Assembly: GCA_965662885.1 (NCBI GenBank)
Contig: CBFIJI010000001.1
Coordinates: 62,001-126,000 of the forward strand
Origin: CBFIJI01 sp965662885
GTDB lineage: Bacteria; Bacteroidota; Bacteroidia; Flavobacteriales; Flavobacteriaceae
Direction: 5' to 3'
DNA: 64,000 nucleotides
The translations under genes were made by a program, and so were the position numbers. This document shows, one piece after another, positions 55,987-64,000 of this stretch. The notes beneath the pieces are model-generated. The model did not search any database. It worked only from the letters and a program-made list of their open reading frames with translations, and was not told where the DNA came from. Positions within the stretch are counted from its first letter, which is position 1. Each line of letters starts with the position of its first letter.

Positions 55987-56901
55987 TTATTTCCTTTCTT
56001 TCTTTTTTGTTTTGAATAGTGAAACAAAAATACTCCCATAAATGGAATGAATCAGACTAGAAATGGCGGAGGGGATGGCTGTTGCGGGATTACTAAAGTT
56101 TTCTCGTGCTAAAACAGCTCCTAAGCCAGAGTTTTGCATTCCCACTTCAATTGCAATGGTTTTACTGACTTTTTCGTTTTTTAATAAGCTTTGACTAAGG
56201 AAAAAACCGAAAACAAATCCGAAAAGGTGTAAAATCATAAGGACTAGTACCAATCGAAAACCAGAAGTTAGGATGATGGTTTTGCCTTGCCCAATGATAC
56301 TTGCTACAATCAATACAATAAGAATCACGGCAACTCCAGGAGCAAAAGGGATAATTTTTTGTGTCCATTTGGAAAAATATCGATTTAAGATTACCCCTAA
56401 AAAAACAGGAACTAAAACAACTTTGAGCGTACTGTAAAACAAGCCCCAAGCATCAACATCTAAGTAGCTGCCAGAAAGACTTGCGGTTAAAAAAGGGGTC
56501 AATAGAATGGCCCCAAGGGTAGAGCAACTTGTCATGGCCACAGAAAGGGCTACATTGGCCTTGGCTAAATAGGCAATCACATTGGAGGCAGTACCTCCGG
56601 GACAACAAGAAACCAAAATGACCCCAACAGCGAAAAAAGGAGGGAGTTGAAAAAGATGGCTTAGTCCCCAACCCAATAGGGGCATCACTGTAAATTGTAA
56701 TCCGAGGCCCAGTAGAACCCATGAAGGTGTTTTGGCGACTTGTTTGAAATCACCCCATTGTAAATTTAAACCCATCCCTAGCATGATACCACCCAATCCA
56801 TAGGTGATCCATGGTCCAGAAAACCAAGTGAAAATTTGTGGCTCAATCAGAGCAATTATAGCACAAAGGCTTACCCATAAAGGGAAAAGACGTGTAAACA
56901 A
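55987..56901 (-). CDS. Bile acid:sodium symporter family transporter
   Basis: A 304-residue protein with a TTG start at 56901, the only usable start in this frame (the preceding codons run into a stop). About ten membrane segments. GGIMLGMGLNLQWGDF and VILVSCCPGGTASNVIAYLAKANVALSVAMTSCSTLGAILLTPFLT are the BASS signatures, with the sodium-site region. The substrate is an organic anion or sulfonate/carboxylate. It is upstream of the permease gene by 60 bases on the same strand and divergent from the cyclase. Confidence 0.9.
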   Translation of the reverse strand: MFTRLFPLWVSLCAIIALIEPQIFTWFSGPWITYGLGGIMLGMGLNLQWGDFKQVAKTPSWVLLGLGLQFTVMPLLGWGLSHLFQLPPFFAVGVILVSCCPGGTASNVIAYLAKANVALSVAMTSCSTLGAILLTPFLTASLSGSYLDVDAWGLFYSTLKVVLVPVFLGVILNRYFSKWTQKIIPFAPGVAVILIVLIVASIIGQGKTIILTSGFRLVLVLMILHLFGFVFGFFLSQSLLKNEKVSKTIAIEVGMQNSGLGAVLARENFSNPATAIPSAISSLIHSIYGSIFVSLFKTKKKERK

Positions 56902-56966
56902 AGCAAAATAATTTAGTGATTAAAGCTACTATTTTTATATCAATTCTATTTTGAGTACTTTGACGT

Positions 56967-56985
56967 TTTTAGTAATTTACTAAAA
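56967..56985. promoter_or_regulatory. Palindrome between BASS transporter and cyclase genes
   Basis: TTTTAGTA-ATT-TACTAAAA, an 8-bp perfect inverted repeat with a 3-bp spacer, lies 33 bases upstream of the cyclase ATG and 66 bases from the divergent BASS start. It could be a regulator site for both. Confidence 0.4.
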
Positions 56986-57018
56986 GAAATCATTCTATAA
57001 CTATTCAAAGATTTACTG

Positions 57019-57990
57019 ATGAAAAAAATAACCATAAGCCTTGCCATTTTTTTATGTTACTCCCTTCAAGCACAAACGGTTTCGAAGGAAAAGCAAGATT
57101 TTGATCTCCTTTTTACGACTGTTTCAAATACAGGTAAATGGGGGGCTTCCGACAGATTAGGAACAATTAATTACATAGATAGCGCTAAAAAACTTGCGGC
57201 TTTACAACTTCCTTCTAAAGGGATCAATGTTTCCTTATCATTCGATATAGCAGTGGTAGAGCCGATGATCAATGCTTCGTCTTTTGATCAACTCTCTGTT
57301 TACAAGCATGAAGTTACTAGTTTCGATGGATGGGCCTTAGATAATTTTGATTTATCCTATCATGGCTACACTCACTCTCATATGGATTGGCTTTCGCACA
57401 CCTCCGTAGATGGAAAAATGTATAATGATGTTTCTTTTGATTCTATTGATGCTGATGGTTCACATGAATTGGGAATTCAAAGTTTAAAAGAAGGAATTGT
57501 TAGTCGAGGCGTTTTAATTGATATTCCTCTTTTGTATGGTAAAGATTATATTCCTTCTGGTACTGGGATTAGTATGGAAGATATCTTAGCGTTTGAGAAG
57601 AAGTTTAATGTGGTCCTTGAAAAGGGGGATGTTGTATTGATTCGAACAGGAAGATGGATCGAAAAAACACAAAAAGGCGATTGGAATTTTAAAGAACGTC
57701 ATTCAGGTCCAACTTATAAGGTTGCCCAATTGTTGAGTGAACGTGCTGTTGCCGTTCTTGGAAGTGATGGAGTCAATGAGGTTTCACCCAGCGGAATAGC
57801 TGAGGAGCCCAGTCCTTTACATAAATTGACTTTAGTGGCCATGGGCATGCCTATTTTAGATAATTTAAATTTGGATGAACTTGCTGCAACGGCAAAAGAA
57901 GAGGGGCGATGGGATTTTTTAATTATGATTCAGCCACTGCGTTTTAGTAAAGCAACTGGTTCTCCAATTAATGCTATTGCTGTTTTTTAA
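57019..57990 (+). CDS. Secreted cyclase-family (kynurenine formamidase/isatin hydrolase-like) hydrolase
   Basis: A 323-residue protein with signal peptide (ISLAIFLCYSLQAQ). The metal site is HGYTHSHMDWLSH (H115, H119, H121, D123, H127), as in the family of metal-dependent cyclases/formamidases. GVLIDIPLLYG and VLGSDGVNEVSPSGIAEEPSPLHKLTLVAMGMPILDNLNLDEL also fit. The substrate of these secreted forms is not known; isatin-type or cyclic amide hydrolysis is possible. It is divergent from the BASS gene and converges with the NTF2-like lipoprotein. Confidence 0.9.
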   Translation: MKKITISLAIFLCYSLQAQTVSKEKQDFDLLFTTVSNTGKWGASDRLGTINYIDSAKKLAALQLPSKGINVSLSFDIAVVEPMINASSFDQLSVYKHEVTSFDGWALDNFDLSYHGYTHSHMDWLSHTSVDGKMYNDVSFDSIDADGSHELGIQSLKEGIVSRGVLIDIPLLYGKDYIPSGTGISMEDILAFEKKFNVVLEKGDVVLIRTGRWIEKTQKGDWNFKERHSGPTYKVAQLLSERAVAVLGSDGVNEVSPSGIAEEPSPLHKLTLVAMGMPILDNLNLDELAATAKEEGRWDFLIMIQPLRFSKATGSPINAIAVF

Positions 57991-58022
57991 TATTCATATT
58001 ATTTATTTTAAAAAGCATCTTT

Positions 58023-58056
58023 AAAACCAATGTAGCCTAATAGCTCCATTGGTTTT
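58023..58056. terminator. Bidirectional terminator between cyclase and NTF2-like genes
   Basis: Stem AAAACCAATG / CATTGGTTTT (58023-58032, 58047-58056), extended by AGC/GCT inside, loop CTAATA. TTTT runs on each side. The genes converge on it. Confidence 0.7.
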
Positions 58057-58076
58057 CATTTAAGTTAGGCTCCCAA

Positions 58077-58559
58077 TTATTCTGATGCTAGAGGGATACT
58101 GGTGTTCCATATGTCTTTTTCCATTAACCAATTGCCGTCTTTTTGTTTTTCCCATACTACCACATATTTTCCGTGATCTTCTGCAAGTACTTCGCTGTTT
58201 ACCACCACCTTTAAAGCAAATTTTCCAGTTTCATAGGCGTAGTTGCCATTGACTATTAATTCAATTTGATCAAATTTTAACCCTTGGGCTCCCATTTCAA
58301 TTTCGGATTTGATTGCAGCTTCAATCGCTTCTTTTCCGATGACAAAATCAAAATTAGGAGGCATAATCATAGCATCTTCTGTATGTAATGAGGCCACTCC
58401 AGCGGCATCCCCCGCATTGTAATAGTTTTCATATTTCGTATTGACTTCATTGATTAAGCGCATATCTGCTGATGGGTCTTTGTCTTCTTGAAGAGGTTTT
58501 TGTTGACATGCTGTGAAAAGTGCAAGAGGAAGGATAATAAAAAGAGAAGATCGTTTCAT
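58077..58559 (-). CDS. NTF2-like (DUF4440/SgcJ type) lipoprotein
   Basis: A 160-residue protein with a lipobox (ALFTAC, C18). Residues about 35-155 are a SnoaL/NTF2-like fold: INEVNTKYENYYNAGDAAGVASLHTEDAMIMPPNFDFVIGKEAIEAAIKSEIEMG and YAYETGKFALKVVVNSEVLAEDHGKYVVVWEKQKDGNWLMEKDIWNTS. It is a periplasmic or outer-membrane-anchored binding or enzyme-like domain; the catalytic residues cannot be assigned. It stands alone, with terminators on both sides. Confidence 0.85.
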   Translation of the reverse strand: MKRSSLFIILPLALFTACQQKPLQEDKDPSADMRLINEVNTKYENYYNAGDAAGVASLHTEDAMIMPPNFDFVIGKEAIEAAIKSEIEMGAQGLKFDQIELIVNGNYAYETGKFALKVVVNSEVLAEDHGKYVVVWEKQKDGNWLMEKDIWNTSIPLASE

Positions 58560-58634
58560 AAGAATTATAGTTTTAAGGGTTTGTTGAATAATAAAAGTAC
58601 ATTTATTTTAGCGATGATAGTTTTCATTAGTTAT

Positions 58635-58664
58635 AAAAAAACCCTCTTTTAAGAGGGTTTTTTT
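58635..58664. terminator. Terminator after the SulP gene
   Basis: AAAAAAACCCTCT and AGAGGGTTTTTTT form a long stem with a TTTA loop. It lies 48 bases after the SulP stop on the minus strand, with a T-run on that strand as well. Confidence 0.85.
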
Positions 58665-58711
58665 ATACAATACAAATGATAATTATTGCTTTAGTCCTAC
58701 TTAACAAAAAA

Positions 58712-60559
58712 TTACGTTGTACTAGTTTCTTGTCTTTTTTCTACAATAAAAGAAACGCTGCTTTTAAAATCATCAAAGAGTTTTTCTTCACTGATTAGGT
58801 GAGGAATAATTTTGATTTTTTGAAGTTGAGCAGCTGGTTGTTGGCTTAATCCAACCATAAGGACTTCTTTTCCTTTTTGTCCCAAATCTAAGATGATATC
58901 TTCCAAAGTATAGAGTCCCGTTTGATCGATATAAGGGACTTTATCCATTCTTAAAATGACATGCTTGGCTTCGGAGGGGATTTGATCAGAAATTTGTTTT
59001 AACTCAGCAGTGGCACCAAAGAATACAGGTCCGTTGAGGTGTTTTACAGCAACATTACCTTTTAAGGCTTTTAGATGTGCTTTTTCGTCATCCCAAACAT
59101 GATCATCAACGTCATCCAATGATTCAATTTTAGTAAGTTTTGCAGTAACGTCTCCCATTTTTTTCATAAAAATTAAGGAGGCAAGTACAAGTCCAATACC
59201 CACGGCACTTACCAAATCCCAAAAGACCGACAGTAAAAGAACTAAGAACATAATAGCTACTTCACTTCTTGGCATACTTGGAATGGCTTTTAACCCTTTA
59301 TAGTCCATGACACCAATTCCTACAGTAATTAAAATCCCTGCTAAAACAGCGGCTGGTATTCTAGAGGCTATAGGACCTAAGGCCAATAAAATGACTAAAA
59401 GTAAAAGTCCTGCAATTACCCCAGAAAGACGAGTCTTTCCTCCGGCATTGATGTTCACAACTGTTCGAATGGTGGCACCAGCTCCAGGGATTCCTCCAAA
59501 AAAGGCTCCAATAGTATTTCCAATACCTTGTCCAATCAATTCTTTATTGGGTTGGTGTTTGGTTTTAGTCATGTTGTCGGCAACCACGGAAGTTAATAAG
59601 GAGTCAATACATCCTAATAAGGCTAACGAAAGTGCGGTAAATAGGTATGGAGAAATACTTGCTAATTCAAATTGAGTAAATATTTCCAATTTTGGCGTTG
59701 GAAACCCTTCTGGAATTGTTGGAATGGCTTTGTAGTCTAAATCCAAAAGTACTGCTCCCCCTGAAACGATAAATAAGGCTACCAATGTACTTGGAATAGC
59801 TGTTGTTATTCGCTTAAATCCATAGATGATTACAATGGTGAGGAAGGCTAAGGCAAACTCTAGAAAATTTATTCTTTGCAAGGCTCTTGGAAAAACTTTC
59901 AAGGCACCATAAACCGATTTAGCTTGTCCGCTCGCTAAAAGTTTTGACTCCTCTAAAATATCAGCCTCTGTGATTTTTTCGACTCTTTTTTGGGTTCTAG
60001 AAAAATCATCTAAAACCATGTAGTCTTCTCCAGCTTCATCTTTAATGATTTTTTGAAGAAGTACTTCTTCTGATTTTACTTTAAAAGAATCGACATATTC
60101 AAGATCTTGGCTAGGATAATACCCAAGCGCAGGAAGGAGTTGTGTGGCAATGATGATAACCCCAATGGCTGTCATAAATCCAGAAACTACAGGGTAGGGA
60201 ATATATTTGATGTATTTACCAATTTTTAAAACTCCTAAAAGGATTTGTAATAAACCGGCTAATATGAATACGGTTAAAATGGCAGGAAGTGCTTTTTCAA
60301 CATCTCCGTCATAAGCACCTATCATTCCTGAAATAATGACTAAACTCACTGCAGTCATTGGTGCGGTAGGTCCGCTAATTTGGGTGGGTGTACCTCCAAA
60401 TATGGCGGCAAAAATACCAATAAATATTGCGCCATATAGTCCAGCATCTGGCCCTAATCCTGAGGAAACCCCAAAGGCTAGTGCTAATGGTAAGGCTACA
60501 ATTCCGGCTGTGATTCCTCCGAAAAAGTCCCCTTTAAAATGTTTAAATAAATTTTTCAT
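58712..60559 (-). CDS. SulP-family anion transporter with STAS domain
   Basis: A 615-residue protein. About ten to twelve membrane segments start with DFFGGITAGIVALPLALAFGVSSGLGP, then GTPTQISGPTAPMTAV and ELIGQGIGNTIGAFFGGIPGAGATIRTVVN, all SulP hallmarks. A STAS domain occupies about 490-610 (GPVFFGATAELKQISDQ, VILRMDKVPYIDQTGLYTLEDII). An unusual hydrophilic insertion of about 75 residues lies at 150-228, between membrane segments. Substrate is sulfate, bicarbonate or another anion; without assimilation genes nearby, I cannot decide. Possible sulfate source for the cys operon, but it is 49 kb away. Confidence 0.93.
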   Translation of the reverse strand: MKNLFKHFKGDFFGGITAGIVALPLALAFGVSSGLGPDAGLYGAIFIGIFAAIFGGTPTQISGPTAPMTAVSLVIISGMIGAYDGDVEKALPAILTVFILAGLLQILLGVLKIGKYIKYIPYPVVSGFMTAIGVIIIATQLLPALGYYPSQDLEYVDSFKVKSEEVLLQKIIKDEAGEDYMVLDDFSRTQKRVEKITEADILEESKLLASGQAKSVYGALKVFPRALQRINFLEFALAFLTIVIIYGFKRITTAIPSTLVALFIVSGGAVLLDLDYKAIPTIPEGFPTPKLEIFTQFELASISPYLFTALSLALLGCIDSLLTSVVADNMTKTKHQPNKELIGQGIGNTIGAFFGGIPGAGATIRTVVNINAGGKTRLSGVIAGLLLLVILLALGPIASRIPAAVLAGILITVGIGVMDYKGLKAIPSMPRSEVAIMFLVLLLSVFWDLVSAVGIGLVLASLIFMKKMGDVTAKLTKIESLDDVDDHVWDDEKAHLKALKGNVAVKHLNGPVFFGATAELKQISDQIPSEAKHVILRMDKVPYIDQTGLYTLEDIILDLGQKGKEVLMVGLSQQPAAQLQKIKIIPHLISEEKLFDDFKSSVSFIVEKRQETSTT

Positions 60560-60751
60560 TTTTTTTGTTTGTAAAATAAGTTGTTATTAGAATTTAAAAG
60601 CTTATTCCCATTTAACTCCTTCTTTTTTCAAGTAGCGTCAATAAGCACTTTTAGCTGTTTGTGGTTGGTTCCTCTTCTGAATTGCTTAGTATTTTGAAAT
60701 CAATGATTTTCTATTGTATAAGCAAGTAAGTAAGCTATCCTCGTTTTTTTC

Positions 60752-61045
60752 TTAGCAAGGGTCGGGTGGAGGGATGATGATGTCGTGAAAAACATCATGA
60801 TAGTTAGAAGTATTGCTCCCTGTAAAAGAAAAAAGTCTGGAGTTGATAAGGTTTTTTGATGAAGATTCACTGGGAATAAAAAGCGTAAACTTAAAGCTTT
60901 CATTCTCTTGAGGTTCTTCTTCAGCAGTTGCAGCAAGTGAAATCTTGCCAAAAAAATCAGCATCAAGAAAACACATCACACTCATTGGTAAAGTGGATAC
61001 CAACAGGTTTAATACCAATAAACCAGAAATTATTCTTCTCTTCAT
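60752..61045 (-). CDS. Small secreted protein, 97 residues
   Basis: A signal-peptide-like start (MKRRIISGLLVLNLLVSTLPMSVMC) followed by an acidic stretch (TAEEEPQENE) and the end HDIIIPPPDPC, with the final cysteine as last residue. I recognise no family; a second, overlapping frame (60700-60966) has no such signal. It lies between the SulP and DUF5686 genes on the same strand, 80 bases after the DUF5686 stop. Function unknown. Confidence 0.55.
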   Translation of the reverse strand: MKRRIISGLLVLNLLVSTLPMSVMCFLDADFFGKISLAATAEEEPQENESFKFTLFIPSESSSKNLINSRLFSFTGSNTSNYHDVFHDIIIPPPDPC

Positions 61046-61125
61046 AGCAAAATGAATTCAAAAATAGAAAACTTTTCTTAGTAAAAAAAAATCTTTTGAA
61101 GCGCAAAGTTGCTTAGTTGATTTTT

Positions 61126-63651
61126 TTATAATTCAGGTTTTACACCCAGCCGAATTCCAAATTCAGGAACTCCATTTTTTGGGCTATTGGTTCGGAATCC
61201 TGAGGGTAAGGAACTTCTCCAGATAAAGTCTAGTCGAAAAATACGGAGATTTTGAAATCCGATATTTTCTATTCCAAACCCGTATTCGAAATAGGGGCTT
61301 CTTGAGGGAGCATTGTAGTTGACATTAGATAGATTGGCAGCTAAATTTTCATTTGAAATAGTTCCGTAAGCCATACGAAAAGTTGCTAAGGAGCGAAATT
61401 TAAGATGCTTTATAAATGGTATTTTATTTAGAAAAAATCCATTGAAATGATGTTCCAAGTGGATATTACTGTAGGTGTCTGTAATCCAATCATAGTAATT
61501 GATTAAGGAAAAAGTGTTTTTTTCAAGTGAATATCCCTGATTGGCTGGAATAGCATTTAGTAAACTATTAGGAAGTACTCCAAAAGTTTTTCCAAATTCA
61601 AGATTGGCATCTAAACGACCAAAAAAGGCTAAACGAATTGGATGAAAGTAGCTGAGTTGTAATTGATGATAATTGAAATCGCCTTGAAATAAACCTTTAA
61701 TTCCTTTGCTGTATTTTATGGTAAGAGCAACATATTTGTTGCGGCCAATTTTTCTTTGAACCCCCTTCCCAAAGATATTTCGGTTTGGGGTGTAGGTCAT
61801 ATAAGTACTTAAAATGGAAGTAGTGTAGGATTTTATGCGTTCCCCCTGATGTTTAAAATCGATTGAAAAAACATTTGGCGCTCCAGATTGGACTCGCTTT
61901 GATTCTAAATTGACGCCAAAGTGGATGTTTCTTTTCACTTCCCAATCGAGTGTAAGTCCCCAATTCTGTTCTTCAGTTAAATAATAATTATTTCCTCTAG
62001 CAAATAAATTTCTTCTCACCTTGGTTCGAAGGTCAAGTAGAGCAGAAGTAGAGAATAGCTGACTGCCCAATTGTTCAAAGTCATCAGAATAAACAGCACC
62101 GAGCATTATCCGAGGTTGGTATGAAATTAAGTAGCGGGCATCAATACCATATTTTGTTTTTTGTGCTTTAAATCCATAACCTACATATCCAGTAGTTCGA
62201 AATCGATCGTCTAATGATTCAAAACTGCGAAATCCTAGGGACATTCGGAAGCCTTCGATATTGTTGTAATTAAAGGTATCCCAATAGCGTCCCAATTGAA
62301 TGCCTGGAAGGATTTTTTTGTAACCACTAGTAAAGAATTCGACATTATTAGTAATGCTCTTTATCTTTCGGTTATTTTTGAAATCTGTCAATAAATCTCG
62401 AGTGATTTTAAAGTGCGATTCGGAGGCGATGTCTTTCCAGTAAGTAGCTGCTTTTTCGAGTTTTTTATCATTTTTATACACTTTGACATGGTCATAAAAA
62501 TCGAATTCTTTTGGCTGGTCAAGCAGGTAATGACTAAAAAAGTCTGTTTTTTTTATGTAGAGTCCTTTTTCTTTGGTGCTTTTAGAAAGTAGGGTAAAGT
62601 CTCCTTCAAAATGATACTTAGCGGGAAGATAGATAGAATCATTCACTTTTTGGTACGTATATTCAATGGATAAGTCCCGAATAAAATTTAAGTTAATGTT
62701 TTCATTTACGCCTAATTGAATTTGTTTTAGGGCATAACTTGGTGCTTCAATAGTCATGTTCCCTTCAAATGCCCAATCGCCATTTCGCCTTGGAAAGAAA
62801 TAGATGGAGTATTCTTTTCCTTTTTTTGTTGTCAAACTATCCAACAAAATATAATCGTAATTAAAAAAACCTGACTTTGCCAAGGGGCTGGAAAAGCTTT
62901 TATCGGCCACTATAATAGTCTCTTCGAAAACATCAATGTGTTTGAATACTTTTTCAATGCGTTTAAAAAAAAAGCCTTTGGGTGCTACCCCAGAAATTCG
63001 TTGTGCGTTGATATCGGTTCGGTATTTTCTTTTACGATTATCCCCGTAAACTTTCTGGTTTTGTTCTCTTAAATTGAGTGGGATATAGAAAAGTTTGTTC
63101 TTTCGATTTTGCCGGAGAATCGTCAGCACTGAATCTAGTGCCTTACCCAAAATTTTCTTTAAAAAAAGCGTGTCCAAATTATTGAGCCCCACCTCTGCTG
63201 CTGAGTAGTGCTCATATTCATAGGTCGTCAGTTGGTTTATTCCTAGGTTTGCTTTGCGTTTCCATACCTCCTTGAGAACACGATAGGCAGGGTTCTCCTG
63301 TTTTTTTAAGCGTTTTTGTGGTTTTTTTACCACAACTACTTCTTGAAGTTGTTCTCCTTCTCTAAGAATTATCTTTAGTTCTTGTTGCTTTTTTTTAAGC
63401 CTGATGGTTTGGTTTTCAAATCCCAATAAAACAACTTTAAGTTCGACTTCTTGTACTGGGGATTCCAATTCAAAATATCCGTTTTCATCGGTGATGGTTC
63501 CAAGAGTTGAATGTCCAAACAAGATATTGACAAAGGGAATGGGTTGGTTAAATTCATCCAACACATGTCCAGAAACCTTAGTTTGTGCTTGTATCGTACT
63601 AAATGAAAGAAATAGTAAAAGAAATATCGGCTGATAGTCAGTTCGGGGCAT
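61126..63651 (-). CDS. DUF5686 outer-membrane protein with CarboxypepD-reg domain
   Basis: An 841-residue protein with a signal peptide (FLLLFLSFSTIQAQ). Residues about 23-105 are a carboxypeptidase-D-regulatory-like domain (TKVSGHVLDEFNQPIPFVNILF, GTITDENGYFEL, VVVVKK). From about 130 on comes DUF5686, rich in aromatic beta strands, such as NPAYRVLKEVWKRKANLGIN, YEYEHYSAAEVGLNN and many barrel-type repeats, ending FGIRLGVKPEL. It should be an outer-membrane beta-barrel. It has no proven function, but the fused domain is common in Bacteroidota surface systems. Confidence 0.9.
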   Translation of the reverse strand: MPRTDYQPIFLLLFLSFSTIQAQTKVSGHVLDEFNQPIPFVNILFGHSTLGTITDENGYFELESPVQEVELKVVLLGFENQTIRLKKKQQELKIILREGEQLQEVVVVKKPQKRLKKQENPAYRVLKEVWKRKANLGINQLTTYEYEHYSAAEVGLNNLDTLFLKKILGKALDSVLTILRQNRKNKLFYIPLNLREQNQKVYGDNRKRKYRTDINAQRISGVAPKGFFFKRIEKVFKHIDVFEETIIVADKSFSSPLAKSGFFNYDYILLDSLTTKKGKEYSIYFFPRRNGDWAFEGNMTIEAPSYALKQIQLGVNENINLNFIRDLSIEYTYQKVNDSIYLPAKYHFEGDFTLLSKSTKEKGLYIKKTDFFSHYLLDQPKEFDFYDHVKVYKNDKKLEKAATYWKDIASESHFKITRDLLTDFKNNRKIKSITNNVEFFTSGYKKILPGIQLGRYWDTFNYNNIEGFRMSLGFRSFESLDDRFRTTGYVGYGFKAQKTKYGIDARYLISYQPRIMLGAVYSDDFEQLGSQLFSTSALLDLRTKVRRNLFARGNNYYLTEEQNWGLTLDWEVKRNIHFGVNLESKRVQSGAPNVFSIDFKHQGERIKSYTTSILSTYMTYTPNRNIFGKGVQRKIGRNKYVALTIKYSKGIKGLFQGDFNYHQLQLSYFHPIRLAFFGRLDANLEFGKTFGVLPNSLLNAIPANQGYSLEKNTFSLINYYDWITDTYSNIHLEHHFNGFFLNKIPFIKHLKFRSLATFRMAYGTISNENLAANLSNVNYNAPSRSPYFEYGFGIENIGFQNLRIFRLDFIWRSSLPSGFRTNSPKNGVPEFGIRLGVKPEL

Positions 63652-63771
63652 GGGTTTAAAATTAGTAAAAAATAAAAGACGATAGCTACAACTAACGTAA
63701 TTTTATTACAATATGCCTTGCCCGCAAAACCCTAATTGAAAAAGGTTAAAGCGTTTCTATGTTTGGGAGAT

Positions 63772-64000
63772 CTACTTCACCCCAGTAATGACCAGCGTAC
63801 CAGCCCAATTTTCTTTTGCATCTACGCGCCACGATTTTACTTCCTTAAAGCCTGCATTTATAAAAAAACTGCTCCATGTTTTTTCTGAGAACAGTTGCAT
63901 GTTAGCGATACCACAATCTTGAGACCAACTGTGGGAGACTTTGTTTTCTTGATAATAATCCAAACCGATGATCAATCTTGCCTTGTCTTTTAGCCAATGG
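63772..64000 (-). CDS. Class I methyltransferase-like protein, C-terminal fragment (cut by window edge)
   Basis: The frame is open from the stop at 63772 to the window end, 75 residues: HWLKDKARLIIGLDYYQENKVSHSW, then MQLFSEKTWSSFFINAGFKEVKSWRVDAKENWAGTLVITGVK. The terminal strand pattern with FFINAGF..V and GTLVITG resembles the last part of SAM-dependent methyltransferases. The N-terminal catalytic part lies outside. Identification is tentative. Confidence 0.6.
   Translation of the reverse strand, partial: HWLKDKARLIIGLDYYQENKVSHSWSQDCGIANMQLFSEKTWSSFFINAGFKEVKSWRVDAKENWAGTLVITGVK

Noticed and set aside
60700..60966. A second frame overlapping the small secreted protein
   Set aside because: It lacks a signal peptide, and the 97-residue frame has both a signal and a plausible secreted composition.
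1..64000. CRISPR array, prophage, integrase, insertion sequence, tRNA or rRNA
   Set aside because: I looked for direct-repeat arrays, transposase or integrase motifs and tRNA-like cloverleaf signals and found none. Short or divergent tRNAs could be missed by eye.

Overview
The window is about 64 kb of AT-rich chromosome from a member of the Bacteroidota, most likely a marine Flavobacteriaceae. The evidence is a CarboxypepD-reg/TonB-type receptor, a PorP/SprF protein, a type IX secretion (T9SS) type B C-terminal domain, a DUF5686 protein, Bacteroidota-style lipoproteins, a secreted sulfatase and a GH16 laminarinase-like enzyme. I saw no rRNA, tRNA, CRISPR array, insertion sequence or phage gene. 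Both ends cut through genes: a TonB-dependent receptor at position 1 and a methyltransferase at position 64000.

Layout. 1-4.5 kb: receptor fragment, secreted MlrC/M81-like protein, an 868-bp intergenic stretch with a duplicated terminator element and orphan hairpins, and an AraC regulator. 4.7-14 kb, minus strand: nucleotide-sugar genes (UDP-xylose synthase, UDP-glucose dehydrogenase, GDP-fucose synthase, GDP-mannose dehydratase, a small nucleotidyltransferase) enclosing a PAPS-making operon (DUF2061, cysC, cysD, cysN, cysQ). No cysH or sulfite reductase is present, so the block looks like precursor supply for a sulfated surface polysaccharide containing fucose, uronate and xylose. 14.8-26 kb: a PorP/SprF protein, a Dabb lipoprotein, a six-gene TetR/outer-membrane-barrel/ABC/LolA-like operon, and a large T9SS type B protein with a C-type lectin domain.

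26-41 kb: a sulfatase-ThuA pair, an unreported 41-residue basic ORF, an LVIVD lipoprotein, a hemolysin III protein, a Gfo/Idh/MocA oxidoreductase, a GH16 glucanase with an attenuator-like hairpin in its leader, an Asp-box propeller protein, a DUF1080 protein and assorted metabolic enzymes. This part is consistent with polysaccharide and sugar turnover.

41-57 kb: catabolic genes. A plus-strand pair encodes an alkanesulfonate-monooxygenase-like flavoenzyme and a sodium:solute symporter. A converging minus-strand run encodes an HxlR regulator, an APC permease (apparent ATT start), a Rieske oxygenase and a 748-residue kinase/class III aminotransferase-fold fusion. A further minus-strand run encodes a thioesterase, an aldehyde dehydrogenase, an alcohol dehydrogenase and two permeases. 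The Rieske/kinase/phospholyase group is the best candidate for an undescribed pathway: import, hydroxylate, phosphorylate, then eliminate phosphate and ammonia. 57-64 kb: a cyclase-family hydrolase, an NTF2-like lipoprotein, a SulP transporter, a small secreted protein, a DUF5686 protein and the methyltransferase fragment.

All functions come from reading motifs by eye. No database search was run.
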